Source: Loripinus fragilis | Taxonomy: Eukaryota > Mollusca > Bivalvia > Lucinida > Lucinidae | Assembly: GCA_964019695.1 (NCBI GenBank) | Contig: OZ026520.1 | Span: 22,706,130-22,770,129 of the forward strand | Direction of reading: 5' to 3' | DNA: 64,000 nucleotides | Shown here: in pieces, positions 48,141-60,403 of the stretch | Numbering within the stretch: the stretch's first letter is position 1 | How the letters are laid out: each line of letters opens with the position of its first letter | Program-made: the position numbers and the translations under genes | The notes under the pieces: generated by a model | What the model saw: only the letters and a program-made list of their open reading frames with translations | Database searches by the model: none | Told to the model about the DNA's origin: nothing

Positions 48141-50116
48141 TACACTGTTTTAACCTCTTTTACCTGCACCTCTTCTGCACTAACACTATATCTTATTATC
48201 AAGTCTCACTATCACATTTTTATCTCCTACAATCTTTCTTGATAGCGCAACTGCACGTAATACTCATACTAAGGGTGCTGCAGAATGGATAGATAGAACC
48301 CTAATAATACCTATATTGTCCATATAGCATGACCAAAATGTCTTCCACGCCATTTTATGTAACACTGTTCAAAACTCTTTGTCTCTGGAACTAATGGGCC
48401 AATCACCTTTGGTATTGGTGTGTGTAACATTAGGGATATAGGCCTTACGATGATTTTGCAAATGATGATTGATCCTAGGTTTATCTTGAACTTGTAAAAC
48501 TTTATTATAAGGCCATCTACATTCTTTTAACTCAGTGTAAGGTGAGCGTTTTATGACCTATGTTCATCTAGTTTTCAAATCCGCGCCTAAGGACAGTGTC
48601 GATGTCGTGATCCTCAAAAATGGCTGATCATATTCATTTTGAGAAATATTCAACCTTCATACACTGAACCGAAGTTCTAAGTGGCCACTTTTCAATTTCA
48701 TTTTTCTGACTAAGCGCTAATGATATTGAAATGCTTTTTTGCCCAAATATGTGCATTCCAATGGACTAAAGTTAAGCGTTGCTTTAGAAGAGTTTCCTAT
48801 CACTTCACAATTTTTGGGTTGAAAAATGCAAAAACCAATTCATGAAGAAATCAGGCGTTTTGAGAGCAGTTTTTATTGATTTGAAGTTCGGGTATTTACA
48901 AACCCGTCTAGCCTACTTGAAAAACATCAAACACTTGAGTTGTTGCTTATGACAGATAAATAATGATTTTTTTTAAAAAAAAAAAAAAAAAAACTTAATT
49001 TCTGCTCTTTCGCGGTATTTTTGAAAATCACCAGCTGCACATACTGAAATCATTGTATGTGTTTTATTTCGTGTGAACATGTTAGACCAAACACAATACA
49101 GCTTGTTAGCACATTTTCTGACGATTATCCTCTCAAAACTGGTGTCCACTTCCGGTTTTAACGTGAAACTTTAAAGATCATTTAAATGGCATATGTAGAA
49201 GATTGTTTACTTATTTGAGTAGAACAGTGACACGTACACATAATAAATAATCGCTGAAAAATTCAATGCGGTGCCACAGATAATAAAGCATACAGAGCAT
49301 GCAAAATGTGTATGCAAATTGCATGGTTATAGCTAAAACTCTTTGACTAAGCTGTAACGATGGCTCTCTTCATGATAACGTAGAAGAGAAATGGAGGGTT
49401 CAATTGTCACAAAACTTTTGATTCTTTTTCGTTTTATATCACAGCTGTTATAAACAGCTAATTATAAAATAAATGGATAACGTATCTGAGGAATATTTTA
49501 TATCACACTAAAGAGTGAGACTTTTTGAAATGAGGGTATCTTTTCTCGGACTGAATCTGGAAGATCTACCTGTCATTTTGAAATGAGATAATTTGCAGAG
49601 TCTTGACAAAGCCTTGGATCTTTTTCTAGCATTAAAATTTTATAAGAGTGATTTTTAGTTTCTGAACAGGCGCAAATAATGTAAGGTGGCCACTAATACA
49701 ATTGTTTCGGTGTATATAGATATTAATGAATTCAGATCGGTTTAGGGGCGTGTAATTTCTATTATAGCTGAGCTTTTCTAAGATTTAATGAGAAAAAAAT
49801 AGGATAAACAATTACCTTCTTCATGGCATATGCCAATTGGTTAAAAACTGTCTGTTTCCTGCTTGATAGAGAACACAATTTAGAAATCGGACAAAGCTTT
49901 TCGATGAGGTGCGCATTTAAATTTTGGACACTGGTATCGTCATTACGGGATATTGTACTTGACAATTTAAATGTTTTTTCTATTGAAGAAGAATTGCATT
50001 TTTTCAACTTCAACACAGATTTCGGAATCAGTCTATGTTCAAGGGCACACTGTTTAAGGCACCTCGAAGGTAAACGTCAAGGGTATCGAAAAGCATTTAC
50101 GAATTCTAATATTTTC
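48141..50116. other. Repeat remnants and AT-rich noncoding sequence
   Basis: 48300-48600 is another copy of the family with TTCCACGCC and GATCCTAGGTTTATC. A poly-A run lies at about 48970-48993. The remainder has no gene I can support. Confidence 0.6.
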
Positions 50117-50355
50117 TATTTGGGCCTCGACGCGAGAAAATCTGTCTTCGGGGGTCTGCAAACAACACAGGCGCATACCAGCCTGCACATCCGCGCAGTC
50201 TAATCAGCGCCTTTATTATTTGCTTTTTAGAAAGTATCATATGTAAACTTGTTACAGGTGACATTTCAATTTTCTAGCTAGTCTCTGTAGCTGAGGAGAT
50301 TGGTTTGAAACTCGCTTTGTCTGACACACCGAAGACAGGTTTCCTCGCGACGAGC
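50117..50355 (-). repeat. MITE-like repeat, ~240 bp, copy 1
   Basis: The reverse complement aligns with 58985-59228: CTGTCTTCGG, CTCAGCTACAG, CTTGTAACAAGTTTA, GTGCAGGCTGGTATGCGCC. The ends are inverted (CGCGAGGAAACCTGTCTTCG and CGAAGACAGATTTTCTCGCG), as in a terminal-inverted-repeat nonautonomous transposon. Confidence 0.8.
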
Positions 50356-50883
50356 CCCATTTAGAAGTATAAAACGCTTATATGGAATAGACGATCTAGC
50401 TTGTTCATAGATAGCAGGTCCCTCTTCTTCATAACTTATTCTATGAAGGAGATGGATTGGTAATGGCCTGCCATCCAGGAGTGACAGTGACGTCGTGTTT
50501 TGTTTACATTTGTAAAGTAAAACATTAACCTGTACACTTCACTTGAGCTAACGTTAATCGAGAGATCACTTATGTATTTATCCTATCCAGCGGATAGGAT
50601 TAATACACAAGTTACTTATCGAATCGAAGTCCTGATAACTCTGTAAACAAAACATGACGCAACTGTCATTCTTTGCTGACAGGACAGTAGATATGTATAT
50701 TCTATTTCATCTCTTAGCGTTTTATATGTGCTTTGTTTAATTTTGTTTTTGTTGTTGTAAAGGTGGCTTAAACGTATGTGAGTACGATCAGGAAATACCA
50801 CAATCCCACGTACACTCCAGACCAGCCCATGGCACCACGAGGAAGAGCCACAGAACACTAACAGTCATAAGACATCAAGAGTG

Positions 50884-50967
50884 CAAATAAAGCAAAGCAA
50901 TTAGCTCTCTCTTTTCCACGTCAAGCAAATAAAGCAAAGCAATTAGCTCTCTCTCTTCCACGTCAAG
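50884..50967. repeat. 42-bp tandem duplication
   Basis: CAAATAAAGCAAAGCAATTA with following GCTCTCTC...CCACGT occurs twice, starting at 50884 and 50926. Confidence 0.9.
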
Positions 50968-51419
50968 ATGATTGCAAAACTAGAAAGGACACGAAGTAAT
51001 GCATATCAAAACAAAGACGAACATAGAACCCCCTAATACAAGGTTCAATTAAACAACGAAATTCAATTAACATCAACAGAACCACGCACCGCCTTTGACC
51101 GGACAGCAGCCTAACACACCGGGGTGTGGGGAACTTAAATGAATTTACTAGCGCTTAATATCTTCGCCCTAGCTTCTGGTGTTGTTTAAACACAAAAATT
51201 GTTTAGATCGCATGATGGCTTCCTAATTTATACAAAACATCACCACAGAGAAACAGTCTAATCAAATTAACACCCTTTGATGAAACAAAGAAAAGGGTTC
51301 GTAACTAACAGATAGTAAGAGCTTAAGAAAAGCTCAAAATGAGTCCCCGTGGGCCCAGCTAAACACGATGGGCCTAGCTCCGTGAAAGGTACAAATTGTG
51401 AAACCTGTGCATTTTTGCA

Positions 51420-51645
51420 CACTGGCAGGTTTCTTCTTTTGTGGATCTTTTATGTCTTTGTTCTGTCTTGTGTTTGCTATGTCTTTGTGAGCGTCTATTT
51501 ATATGTGTTTTGTGGTCACCTGCTGGGAAGGGGCTGACCTCTTGGCTCTCGTTTATGATGTCTACTGTGAGTTTGTCACTTTCCCATTGGTATCCTTGGT
51601 CAGGTGCGTTACTTGATTGTATCCATTCCTGATATTTACACCCTT
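51420..51645 (+). repeat. Penelope-like 3'-end copy
   Basis: Matches 46845-47055 (TTTTGTGGATCTTTTATG, GGAAGGGGCTGACCTCTTGG, CACTTTCCCATTGGTATCC), ending with a CTTGCTTACTTTC tail. 5'-truncated. Confidence 0.85.
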
Positions 51646-52466
51646 GCTTACTTTCATATTTTGTCCAATCCAGGTTTGTCTAACAACACATTTTATTTTA
51701 TTGTTTAAATCATGTAATCAGATCATTTTTGAAAGTATTGATAAAGTGTATCTGGATTTCAACTGCACAATTGTGCGTAAGATGAATTCAACAATATAAC
51801 TGATACCAGTGATGAAGCAATTTTGAACATTGTTTTTGATTGTGAAAATTTTGGCGGGAAATGCGGCCCTCGGCTAGAATCTTTCATTTTTACAGAAATG
51901 TTTTGAAACCGAATATATTAATATTTTGTTTACCCATTTCCTTTTAACATATTTATAAGCTTTTCTATGAGAAGCGATTTATTCAGGCTGTTTAGTTTAA
52001 AACCATATAAGCCTAGCGTACTTTTTTATGGGACATAGGCAAACGGTGCATACCCAGATCAGACACCGCATAATGTGGTGTCTGATCTGGATCATCACTG
52101 GTTGCTTACAGAATGTTCTATTAACATTTTGGTAGAAAACGAAAAATACCACCCAACAACCCTAAAATTGAAAATGGGCTCGTCCTATTGATATGAGTAG
52201 GCAAGTCCATTCGGCTTAAGTGAGTTAAGTTACAGTAAACCTGTCTTAAGCGGCCACCAAACAAATATACAAAAGAAAGGTCTTAATGGAAAAGTGTAGC
52301 TTGATGAAGGTCGAAAGTACAGCAGAATGCTCCCCTTGGAGCATTCTGCAATACTGTTGACCTGCATTAAGCGATAATTGGTCTTGAAAACCAGTTTTTT
52401 GTGTTATTTTTGAGTGGCCGCTTAAGACAGGGGTTACTGTGTAAGTACATTGTATTATGTTTGCAG

Positions 52467-52602
52467 GGAGAATGTTTCCAGTCCAATTTGCAACAGCAAA
52501 ACATTTGCAGCAACTGTGACGCGCTCGGCTAAGTCATTTATGTTTCAAGACATGGTTGGGACTCTACCGAACCATTTCATATTCAATATGGAAGAATTCG
52601 GG
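52467..52602 (+). CDS. Candidate exon following 36671-36825
   Basis: 136 nt between acceptor TATGTTTGCAG and donor GTAAGA. With the two bases left over from the earlier exon it reads in frame without stops: ENVSSPICNSKTFAATVTRS, then a segment ending NHFIFNMEEFG, and finishes in phase 0. A possible 22-nt micro-exon follows at 52893-52914 (acceptor TTACTAG, donor GTAAGTG). A predicted extracellular, Cys-containing domain suits a Notch ligand MNNL region; other secreted families cannot be excluded. Confidence 0.5.
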
Positions 52603-55317
52603 GTAAGATTTACGCTCTTATAATGCTCTTTCGGTTACTTCCATGCAGTATACTATGTATTTATTTATAAGACTGTTCAAAGTATCGACGTTTAAATTAA
52701 AAATGTTATGTCTCCGCCATTTATAATTTAGACCAGAATAATCACATTTCTTACTAGTTGCATATTTCCTTAAAAGCCCTTACATTGTAATTCACTGCAA
52801 CAAACTACCAGTATAAGTTAAAATAATTTACGCCTTTGATTTAATTATTATGTATGCTACTTACTTTTAAATATACTATTATTTATTACTAGACCATGGG
52901 CAGCCAAAAGAACTGTAAGTGGGACTATTTTACATAATGATTTGCTGAATTACAATATAGGGCAGTTTAAAAAAATGAAGTTTTGTTAAATTGATCTGTA
53001 GCAACCCAAAATGGTTTTTAGATGTGTATTTTATGCCAGAATATATGTCTTGTAAATGTTAAATTTGCTGGGAAATTAAAGTCAATATCTGCATTTGTTA
53101 CAAATTTATAGCAATTTAAGGACGAAAAATGTCCCAAGCGTAACGGCTTTTGTGTGACATTTTCAGAGGCAAAACCTTGTATAGCTACATAAACTTTAAC
53201 AATCAGAGTGTAGATGGCTCAAATTATAATACTTTATTACAGCAATTTTGACACTTAAATTTATAGGCCAAGGTAACTGCTACCAGAAAATTTTGCAACA
53301 CATAAGACATATTTTTTAGAAAGACCAGGTTCTGATTTGCTCAAATATATCTCTGTTAATTCCAGTTTTCATCATATACTGATATTAGAGCCTTTAAGAC
53401 AACATAGAATTATCATTGTGTATTTGTGCATTTATATCTGTTAGCATCATACGTATCATGGCACAAAAGTGTCCAAGTGTAACTTTTTGTGTTTAAGTGA
53501 CTGTATTTCTACATTCCTCTGTAGCACATATTCTGTCCCATATTTCAGTGAAGCTAGATAACCATAAGTGACATATACTACATTGAAACTTCTGTAAAGC
53601 TGTGTATTTGTTTACTGGGTATTTAAATGTTGTCCTAAGTGTAACGCTTGTATAAAAATTGGTACAGTAACTTCAAAATTGTCTAGGTACGAAACAGTTA
53701 GACAGAACATGCTAACTGATGCCTAAGCTAAGTTGAAATTTTAAGTAAAACAGTCCTTTATTGATAAGTTTAGGTTATTCTGATGCATATCAGCATTAAT
53801 AATAGTCTGTAGTTGTGTGTCATTTATCAATGACTGACATGCTTTATACAGTTATCATTCAAGCTCAAGTAGCTGAGCCTTACAATTAGTCTTGAGAAAT
53901 TTTGGTGTGAAAGATGACCCAAGTGTACCAATTTTTCCTTGTCATTCACTGTCTAGTTATTATTTTCTGAAGGGGCTAAAAGTCATTTTAGAAAAGTATT
54001 ACACATGCAAAATTATAAATTCAGATATAAATTAATGGTTGAAAAACATTTTTAGTTTTTATAACAAAAATTTCATCTTAAGTCATTTTTTATTATATAT
54101 TTCTATCATGTTTTGATATTTTTTATAGAAAGATTACGAATATCTAATGATAAATCACTGAAGAGTATTATCAATTGCATACTGTTCGAATGTACATCAC
54201 GTAAAGATATGATAATAATTTAAAAACAGAGTAATGAGCATAAATAAAAACCAATACACTTGGGACACAACAAATTATCATATAAGACACTATATATTTC
54301 TTCATCATAGTCAACATTGGTAAAAAAAACACATACCATTTGGACCAATCGAACTGGACTATTTGAGAAAATATTTATTCTTACAGAATTTGAATTCAAA
54401 AATATCATAGATGTTCAACTATGTTTAACCTTGGACCCCTTTGAAGCATTGATTTTTATAATAAAACATTAAAAGGGGCTTGGCTTATATAAGGGTTGTG
54501 TTTATTTTATAACATTAAGTTAGTTTATCAAAATGAGATGAAAAGAAAACACATTTATAAGCATACTAGTTCACGTTTGTTTGTTTAGAATAATGAGATT
54601 TGTCCCAAGTGTAACGCCCAAGGAAAAATTTTTAATGTAAAATTAAATGCAAAATTTTATCCCAAGCAAGCATTGTAGTGTTTTGACCATTTGGGGGGAG
54701 CTGAGAGCATTATTATACGGATCAAACTGTTACATTTTCTCAACGATTCACATGAATATGATAACTTTCTGAGGTAATGATAGTTAAATATGTGCTTTAC
54801 AGTGATAAAAACTTGTAAAATCTTGACCAGTTATCCAAAATTCATTAAATAAAAAGTAGTTAAGTCAGTTTAATTCTTCATTCATGAAATACGAGGGACG
54901 TTTTTTATGTTCGTAGAGTGGTAGATTTAATGAAAACAGCGAAAGTAAATGCATACATCGTGTATATATTTGGAAAGATTGAGCTTTTATCTATACATGC
55001 AACCTAAAATTATTTCAAAATGCATTACTTTAATGACTTCCAAGAGGCAAAAACAAACCTATAGTACACTGGAAATATGGTAGAAATATGGCATTTATGG
55101 ACTTAGTCTCCTCTGACAGAACGTTAGTAACAATTGCATGAAAATGGTTCCATAGCCATACACAGTTGCAGACAAAGGACACTTAAGTGCTACAATATTA
55201 TATGACCATTATAGCATACACGCGGCAATTATTGGATATGTAGGATTTATTTAGAATCTCAGCAAATTGCACTGTACAGTCTGAGAACCAAAGTCGCGTA
55301 TCGTGCAAAAACACAAA
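52603..55317. other. AT-rich noncoding region with scattered TGTCCCAAGTGTAACG-like words
   Basis: No gene. Variants of the word occur near 53128, 53466, 53632, 53912, 54253 (inverted) and 54601, separated by unrelated sequence. Confidence 0.5.
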
Positions 55318-55402
55318 TTTTTGCACCCGAAAGGTATACGGCTGGAATTTTGTATACTGATAATCTAAATAATGCTTGATATAAAACCACTGTATAGCAA
55401 TG
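55318..55402 (-). repeat. Dispersed repeat, inverted relative of 57408-57482
   Basis: TTGCACCCGAAAGGTATACG ... AAACCACTGTATAGCA matches the reverse complement of 57408-57482, showing an interspersed repeat in opposite orientation. Confidence 0.75.
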
Positions 55403-56304
55403 CGACCAGAATTTCATTTTGCGGAAAATGCGTTTTTTTCTATGCCACATAGGCTATGTTAAGCAATCTTTCATAGCATAGAAATTGTGATGTTTACCTA
55501 ATCAATAAGTTAAAGAGTGTGCTTTTGGTCTTCAAAAGAACCTACTCATTTGATAGATCCATTTAAGTACCAACAAGATATGTTTTGGCTGAGATATACA
55601 GCACTAATTTTCCATTACGCACTCTTATCTGGAGGATGGGTATGAGAAGCCGTTTGACTGTACGATAATACAATAATACACTATCAAATGCATTTAAAAG
55701 CATGGACAGTCATTTGTGCACCAAAATAATCTTTTTTAGGGACATTTTCGTCTTTACAATTACTATGCGGTTACATTTCTGCATCTTACACGGGGACAGA
55801 CAGGTTTTCCATGGTGATATGACAATAGTTTTACGAGTTTTTTATATTTATTTTACCACTGTTAAATGAAATTATTGTTTTCAGTAGATAAAAATCCCCT
55901 TGGTCCCTACAATGACAATCTGTTTCAAAGCTGCTGTAAATATGGAAGATAAACATCCTTTAAACCTTGATAAATTTCATTGTTGTGTTAAACTGCCCTT
56001 AAGTTGTCCTGGTATTTAACTACGCACCAGCTGGCATGAAAAAAAATTACAAAATTTCAAATTATCGTGGTTTCATATTTTTACTTTTTAGCTACCTTTT
56101 CTAGTTTGCCGTAGAATATAAAATAAATTGTCTTAAATTATGTCCCAAACGTCTGTCTAACTGTATGCAGTAATTAAACACATTCAATTTAAAATTTATT
56201 TATTTATATAAATAATATGCAATTCAAACCACTTCAGCGGGAGGACAAAAATGAATAAGTAAGCACATTTTTTTTTATGAAATATGCTCCCAAGCGATAT
56301 ATTA

Positions 56305-56454
56305 TATAAATATTACATTCCTTGAGAGGGTGATAGTTGAAAATATCATCCCGAGGAATGTGATTATCAACCGAGGCGCAGCCGAGGTTGATAATCATAT
56401 TTCGAGGGATGATATATTCGACTATCACCCTCTCAGGGAATGTAATATTTATTT
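56305..56454. repeat. Foldback element with ~65-bp arms
   Basis: AATATTACATTCCTTGAGAG faces CTCTCAGGGAATGTAATATT. The centre is CCGAGGCGCAGCCGAGG, similar in style to the foldback at 36858. Open frames across it are incidental. Confidence 0.88.
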
Positions 56455-56931
56455 TATTATACCGAACAGAACATTAGATCCTTTATTTTCTACCGTTTGT
56501 TTTCTCTTAGACCTTTCATGGTGAGGGGAGTTCCAAAAGGAATGCATGAATGAAAGATATATTTTTTACAAAAATGGTTCTGTTTTTAACAGTTTGAATG
56601 CTCGAACTGATCACTGACGTTCGGTTCAATAAATTACGTCATAAAAGCTGATGACATCAAACTTCACACCAAGCAGCGTCATGTAAATGGAGATACTCTG
56701 CCGTATGCGATTTTGATGCAAACTAGAAAATTTCGCCAAATCCACTCAAATTTGGTCTCAACATGTTCCGCTCGTCCTAACTAAGAAAACGAGTACCCAC
56801 ACTTTATGTTTCTGATCATGAACAACGAAGCAATTGGGAGATGAAAATGGCCAAAATCACGCCTCATGTCCGCCATTGCTGTAAAGCGTATCCTGGCGTG
56901 AACGAACCGTACGCGCATTGCCGTTGCGCAT

Positions 56932-57042
56932 CAGACGAACGACCGATATTTTATAATATCACCCGCTGCTATGGCAAACAAGTGACAGTATTCGCCGTCG
57001 CTAAAGCAGCGGGTGATATTATAGAATATCAGTCGTTCGTCT
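56932..57042. repeat. Foldback element with ~40-bp arms
   Basis: CAGACGAACGACCGATATTT faces its near reverse complement (AATATCAGTCGTTCGTCT), with CACCCGCTGCT/AGCAGCGGGTG next to a loop of about 34 bp. Confidence 0.85.
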
Positions 57043-58254
57043 ATGGAAGTTTTGTATGGGAAATTCACGTGAGGTATAATAAAAATAATTATCAAATACA
57101 TTTTTGGGCAATAAATGCAGTTTTAATGAGATTTGAAGAAAAGAAATCTATTATTTTAATTTCAAAATGGGGGTGCCCTAATCTACATACTTTAAAAACC
57201 AATAAGCAGTATTCTTAGATGACCACCACTGCTTCCGAGGTCTACGTCGATGTTGTATTATCATATAAACTCAATATTTTTCAAATCTGAACTTTTTTGA
57301 TAAAAATATATAACATTTTGAAAAATAATATTTTGATATGTTTTTGCTGGGCTCCCGTAGAAAGTTGACTGCCATGGCGTTATGCAAGTCGATCGAGTCT
57401 GCTATACAGTGGTTTCAGATACACCATATAATTACCATTGCAACCATACAAAATCCAGCTGTATACCGTTCGGGTGCAAGGGTTAGCATTTTTTCTGCCT
57501 TGGTTCCCCGACTAGTAGGCATTTAAACGTTTGTTGTAAACAGTTGACACAAGGGGTTTATGAATGTGGATTAATATGTTAGCTGTAAAGTACTATTATA
57601 ATTGTTCTTGTTTATATGGTGGTAAATGGAAGCGTTATGGTAACGTTCATCCCAAAACAGAGTTAATACTTCTGTTTTTATAGATATAGCATTGCTTTTA
57701 AAGGGTATAGTTGAAAATGTAACATATTTGACATTATAATGGATCCAAACAACTTTTACAAACATCAATATGTGTGGAAAAGGGATATTTTCTTACAGAG
57801 TGCATAGCTGTTTTTAAATACTACCTAGATAGACTTTATTATATATGTTTGTTTTAAGAACATGACGGATAATGCTATAAACACGCTGTTGCAAGTGTGT
57901 TTGAGCGCAATATCCGGTCTGATACTGACTTAGCTATGTACTAAGAGATAAAACAAATAGGATTCCTGCTAAACTGGTTGCATACCTAAATGCCTTTTTG
58001 ACATTTCTAAATACTAACTGCTCTACTACATTTGATTGGGTTTGGTCTAGAACATTTAATTTCGCGCTCTTATCTAGAGGCCTGTTAGTATGTAGTCTGC
58101 GATGGTGTCATTGTCTGATCATATTCACCTTTTCATTTTATTATATACCTAATATGAAATAGGCACACCTTATGGGCAACCAACCACTATTTGATCTGAG
58201 AGGATAGCACAGTTTACGGTATTTCTTGTGAGTCGGTACTCGTGTGAGTATAAA
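57043..58254. other. Noncoding host sequence
   Basis: No gene seen. The dispersed repeat at 57408-57482 is noted above. Confidence 0.5.
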
Positions 58255-58345
58255 AAGTGAGGAAGAAGGCAAATATCAGGAATCGATACAATTAGTATCA
58301 CACCTGACCCAGAACACCTTATGGGAAAGTGACAAAAGAACAAGA
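58255..58345 (-). repeat. Penelope-like 3'-end copy
   Basis: ATCAGGAATCGATACAATTA, CACACCTGACCCAG and TATGGGAAAGTGACAAA are the reverse complement of the family's 3' end. The tail is TTCTTCCTCAC. Confidence 0.75.
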
Positions 58346-58984
58346 AGACGTCACATACAGAAGCGCCTTTAGGGTCAGCCCAGACTCGGGGCCGTCGCCG
58401 TGTATTCCAAATGGTCCGACGGAGGAAACCATCGAGTGCCGAAGGCACGAAAGGGTGGAGAGCACTAGAGGGGTATCATTCCACCCTATCGTTAGGGCCC
58501 CCTCCGCCACCCCCCCCCCCCCCCCGAGATTTTGTTTTAATTTTTAGCGCTTCTATGTTCGTTTTTAATGGGTTTTAATATGTTTGGGCCTAGATTGCAG
58601 TCGTTTTGGATCATGCTTTTTTTGCTAGAGTGGAGTGAAAAACCGAATGCTGGACATAATCCTTCATCTTAATGAAGCCGGGGCCTTATCGAACCACGAC
58701 GGTTAAACACTTCTCTGTCCACATGGTCCAGGCTTCTTTAAGGCAAATGAACGTTAAAGGAATCGAACACACTTGTGCTAAATTGGAACAGGCAGGACTT
58801 ATATATCCGTAACGGAATAGACATGGGCTCACGGTGCTCATATATATATAAATTCACAACGTTTTTAACATAATTTTACGCCCGATATGTTGTTTCATTT
58901 AGAATCATTAGAAAAAAAGCAAATTGTAAATATGAGGGAATCAAAACTGGATCACAGAATTTATCATGACTTTGATAAATGAGT

Positions 58985-59228
58985 CTCAACATGAGAAAAC
59001 CCGTCTTCGGGTTTTCGACCATGCAAGACTCAAACCAACCTGCTCAGTTACAGATATTAGCTAGAATGTTGAAATTTTGCTTGTAACAAGTTTATCAATT
59101 ATATACTTTCCATAGATTGAACAACAAAGTCGCTGACCAGTTTGCGCGTCTGCGCAGGCTGGTCTGCGCCTTTGTTGTTGAAATGCAACTACCTTAGGTT
59201 TTCCCGCGACACGACCCATAACCCATAT
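58985..59228 (+). repeat. MITE-like repeat, ~240 bp, copy 2
   Basis: Aligns with the reverse complement of 50117-50355, including CAGTTACAGATATTAGCTAG, CTTGTAACAAGTTTATC and GCGCAGGCTGGTCTGCGCC. Confidence 0.8.
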
Positions 59229-59569
59229 CTCTGTGACTGCTTGTTTTAACACCTTGGCAATGTCTATTAATGACATGCGCAACGTTCGGAGTGTTTCAGT
59301 AAATTGTCGCATGATTAAATAAAATCAGAGGTAATTAAGCTCAAAGAAAAAAAAACCAAACGAGATAAAGGAACACGGTGGAAAGCATACTCCGCCAAAA
59401 AAGTGGGTCCACCAAATGCTGCACCTGCCGGACCGGCGACGCCGGCCTTATGTAACATAGCCGCTGTTACAATAGATCGTGTACAATGGGAGCACTGGAA
59501 TAGTCCCAAGTTGGGGGAGCATTTAGTCCCAACGTCTGGTCTTATAGTCCCAACGTGATCGTAATAAAG

Positions 59570-60065
59570 TCCCAGCAATTTGCTAATTCGTGATCGTATA
59601 GTGGATTAAATTTGAAAAGTAAATCAACGAGGTGTAGACATCTATAAGTGGTTTTAATACACAGCAAATACTCCAGCTAGTTTCTTGTAATTAATTGAAG
59701 TTATTGTTTCAGTTCAGGCAGGCAGCAGTTCACTTGAGCACTGGTTATACAGTAACAAAGTTATATTTATAGTTTTCGAATGTTCCTTTGAAGAGTTGAC
59801 GTTTTAGTTTCTGTTTTAGAAGTCCGTTCCTAAAGTTTAATCAAATGTTGGCCGAAATTCTTGGCTTGCTTAATTTGGAACTTATGTCCGAAAAAGTAAA
59901 GCATGTATTGCCGAAATCCAATAAGCCAAGTTCTCCCGCTCTGCATCGAGCAAGCCTATTTAAACAACTAGCATTTTTAAGGTTACCAATCATGAGTCTT
60001 TCCAAGAAAGCTCATTCACATGACAGTCAATTATTGGACTGTAGCATGTGTTAGATTAATGCACA
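59570..60065 (-). repeat. Candidate 3' LTR (boundaries uncertain)
   Basis: AGGGAGGCGGAGAC (minus strand, 60079-60066) is a fair polypurine tract followed directly by TGTGCATTAATC, a possible LTR start. A TATA box (ACTATAAATATAAC, near 59770) lies 290 nt into it. I cannot see a second LTR copy to verify this, and the far end is a guess. Confidence 0.3.
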
Positions 60066-60403
60066 GTCTCCGCCTCCCTATTAATTATGCATTTCTGTTT
60101 TTGTCTCGAAGACATCACATCAAGCTAGCAATGATTATAAGTTTCCAAAGTATTATATTACAATGCGTCCACCCCTACATTGAAAATCGGGTGATCAATC
60201 CGAGTTTCATTGTAGTTAAAGGTGGGGGAGTGGAGAAAGAGCATATTGTCAACACAATATCATGAACAACATCAAGTGTTATACGTCAATGTCACGACAT
60301 TAATCAAGTTTCATGTCACCCGGTATGACAACAAAAATACATGTGCTAGTATCCCTTGGCTAGGGAAATATGACCTCAGAACAAAGTTCTTCACTAGCAA
60401 AAG

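Noticed and set aside
49823..50203. 126-aa plus frame
   Set aside because: Its second half is the MITE-like repeat at 50117-50355 and nothing supports coding.
56841..57218. 125-aa plus frame
   Set aside because: It spans a foldback element; no domain and no transcription signal.
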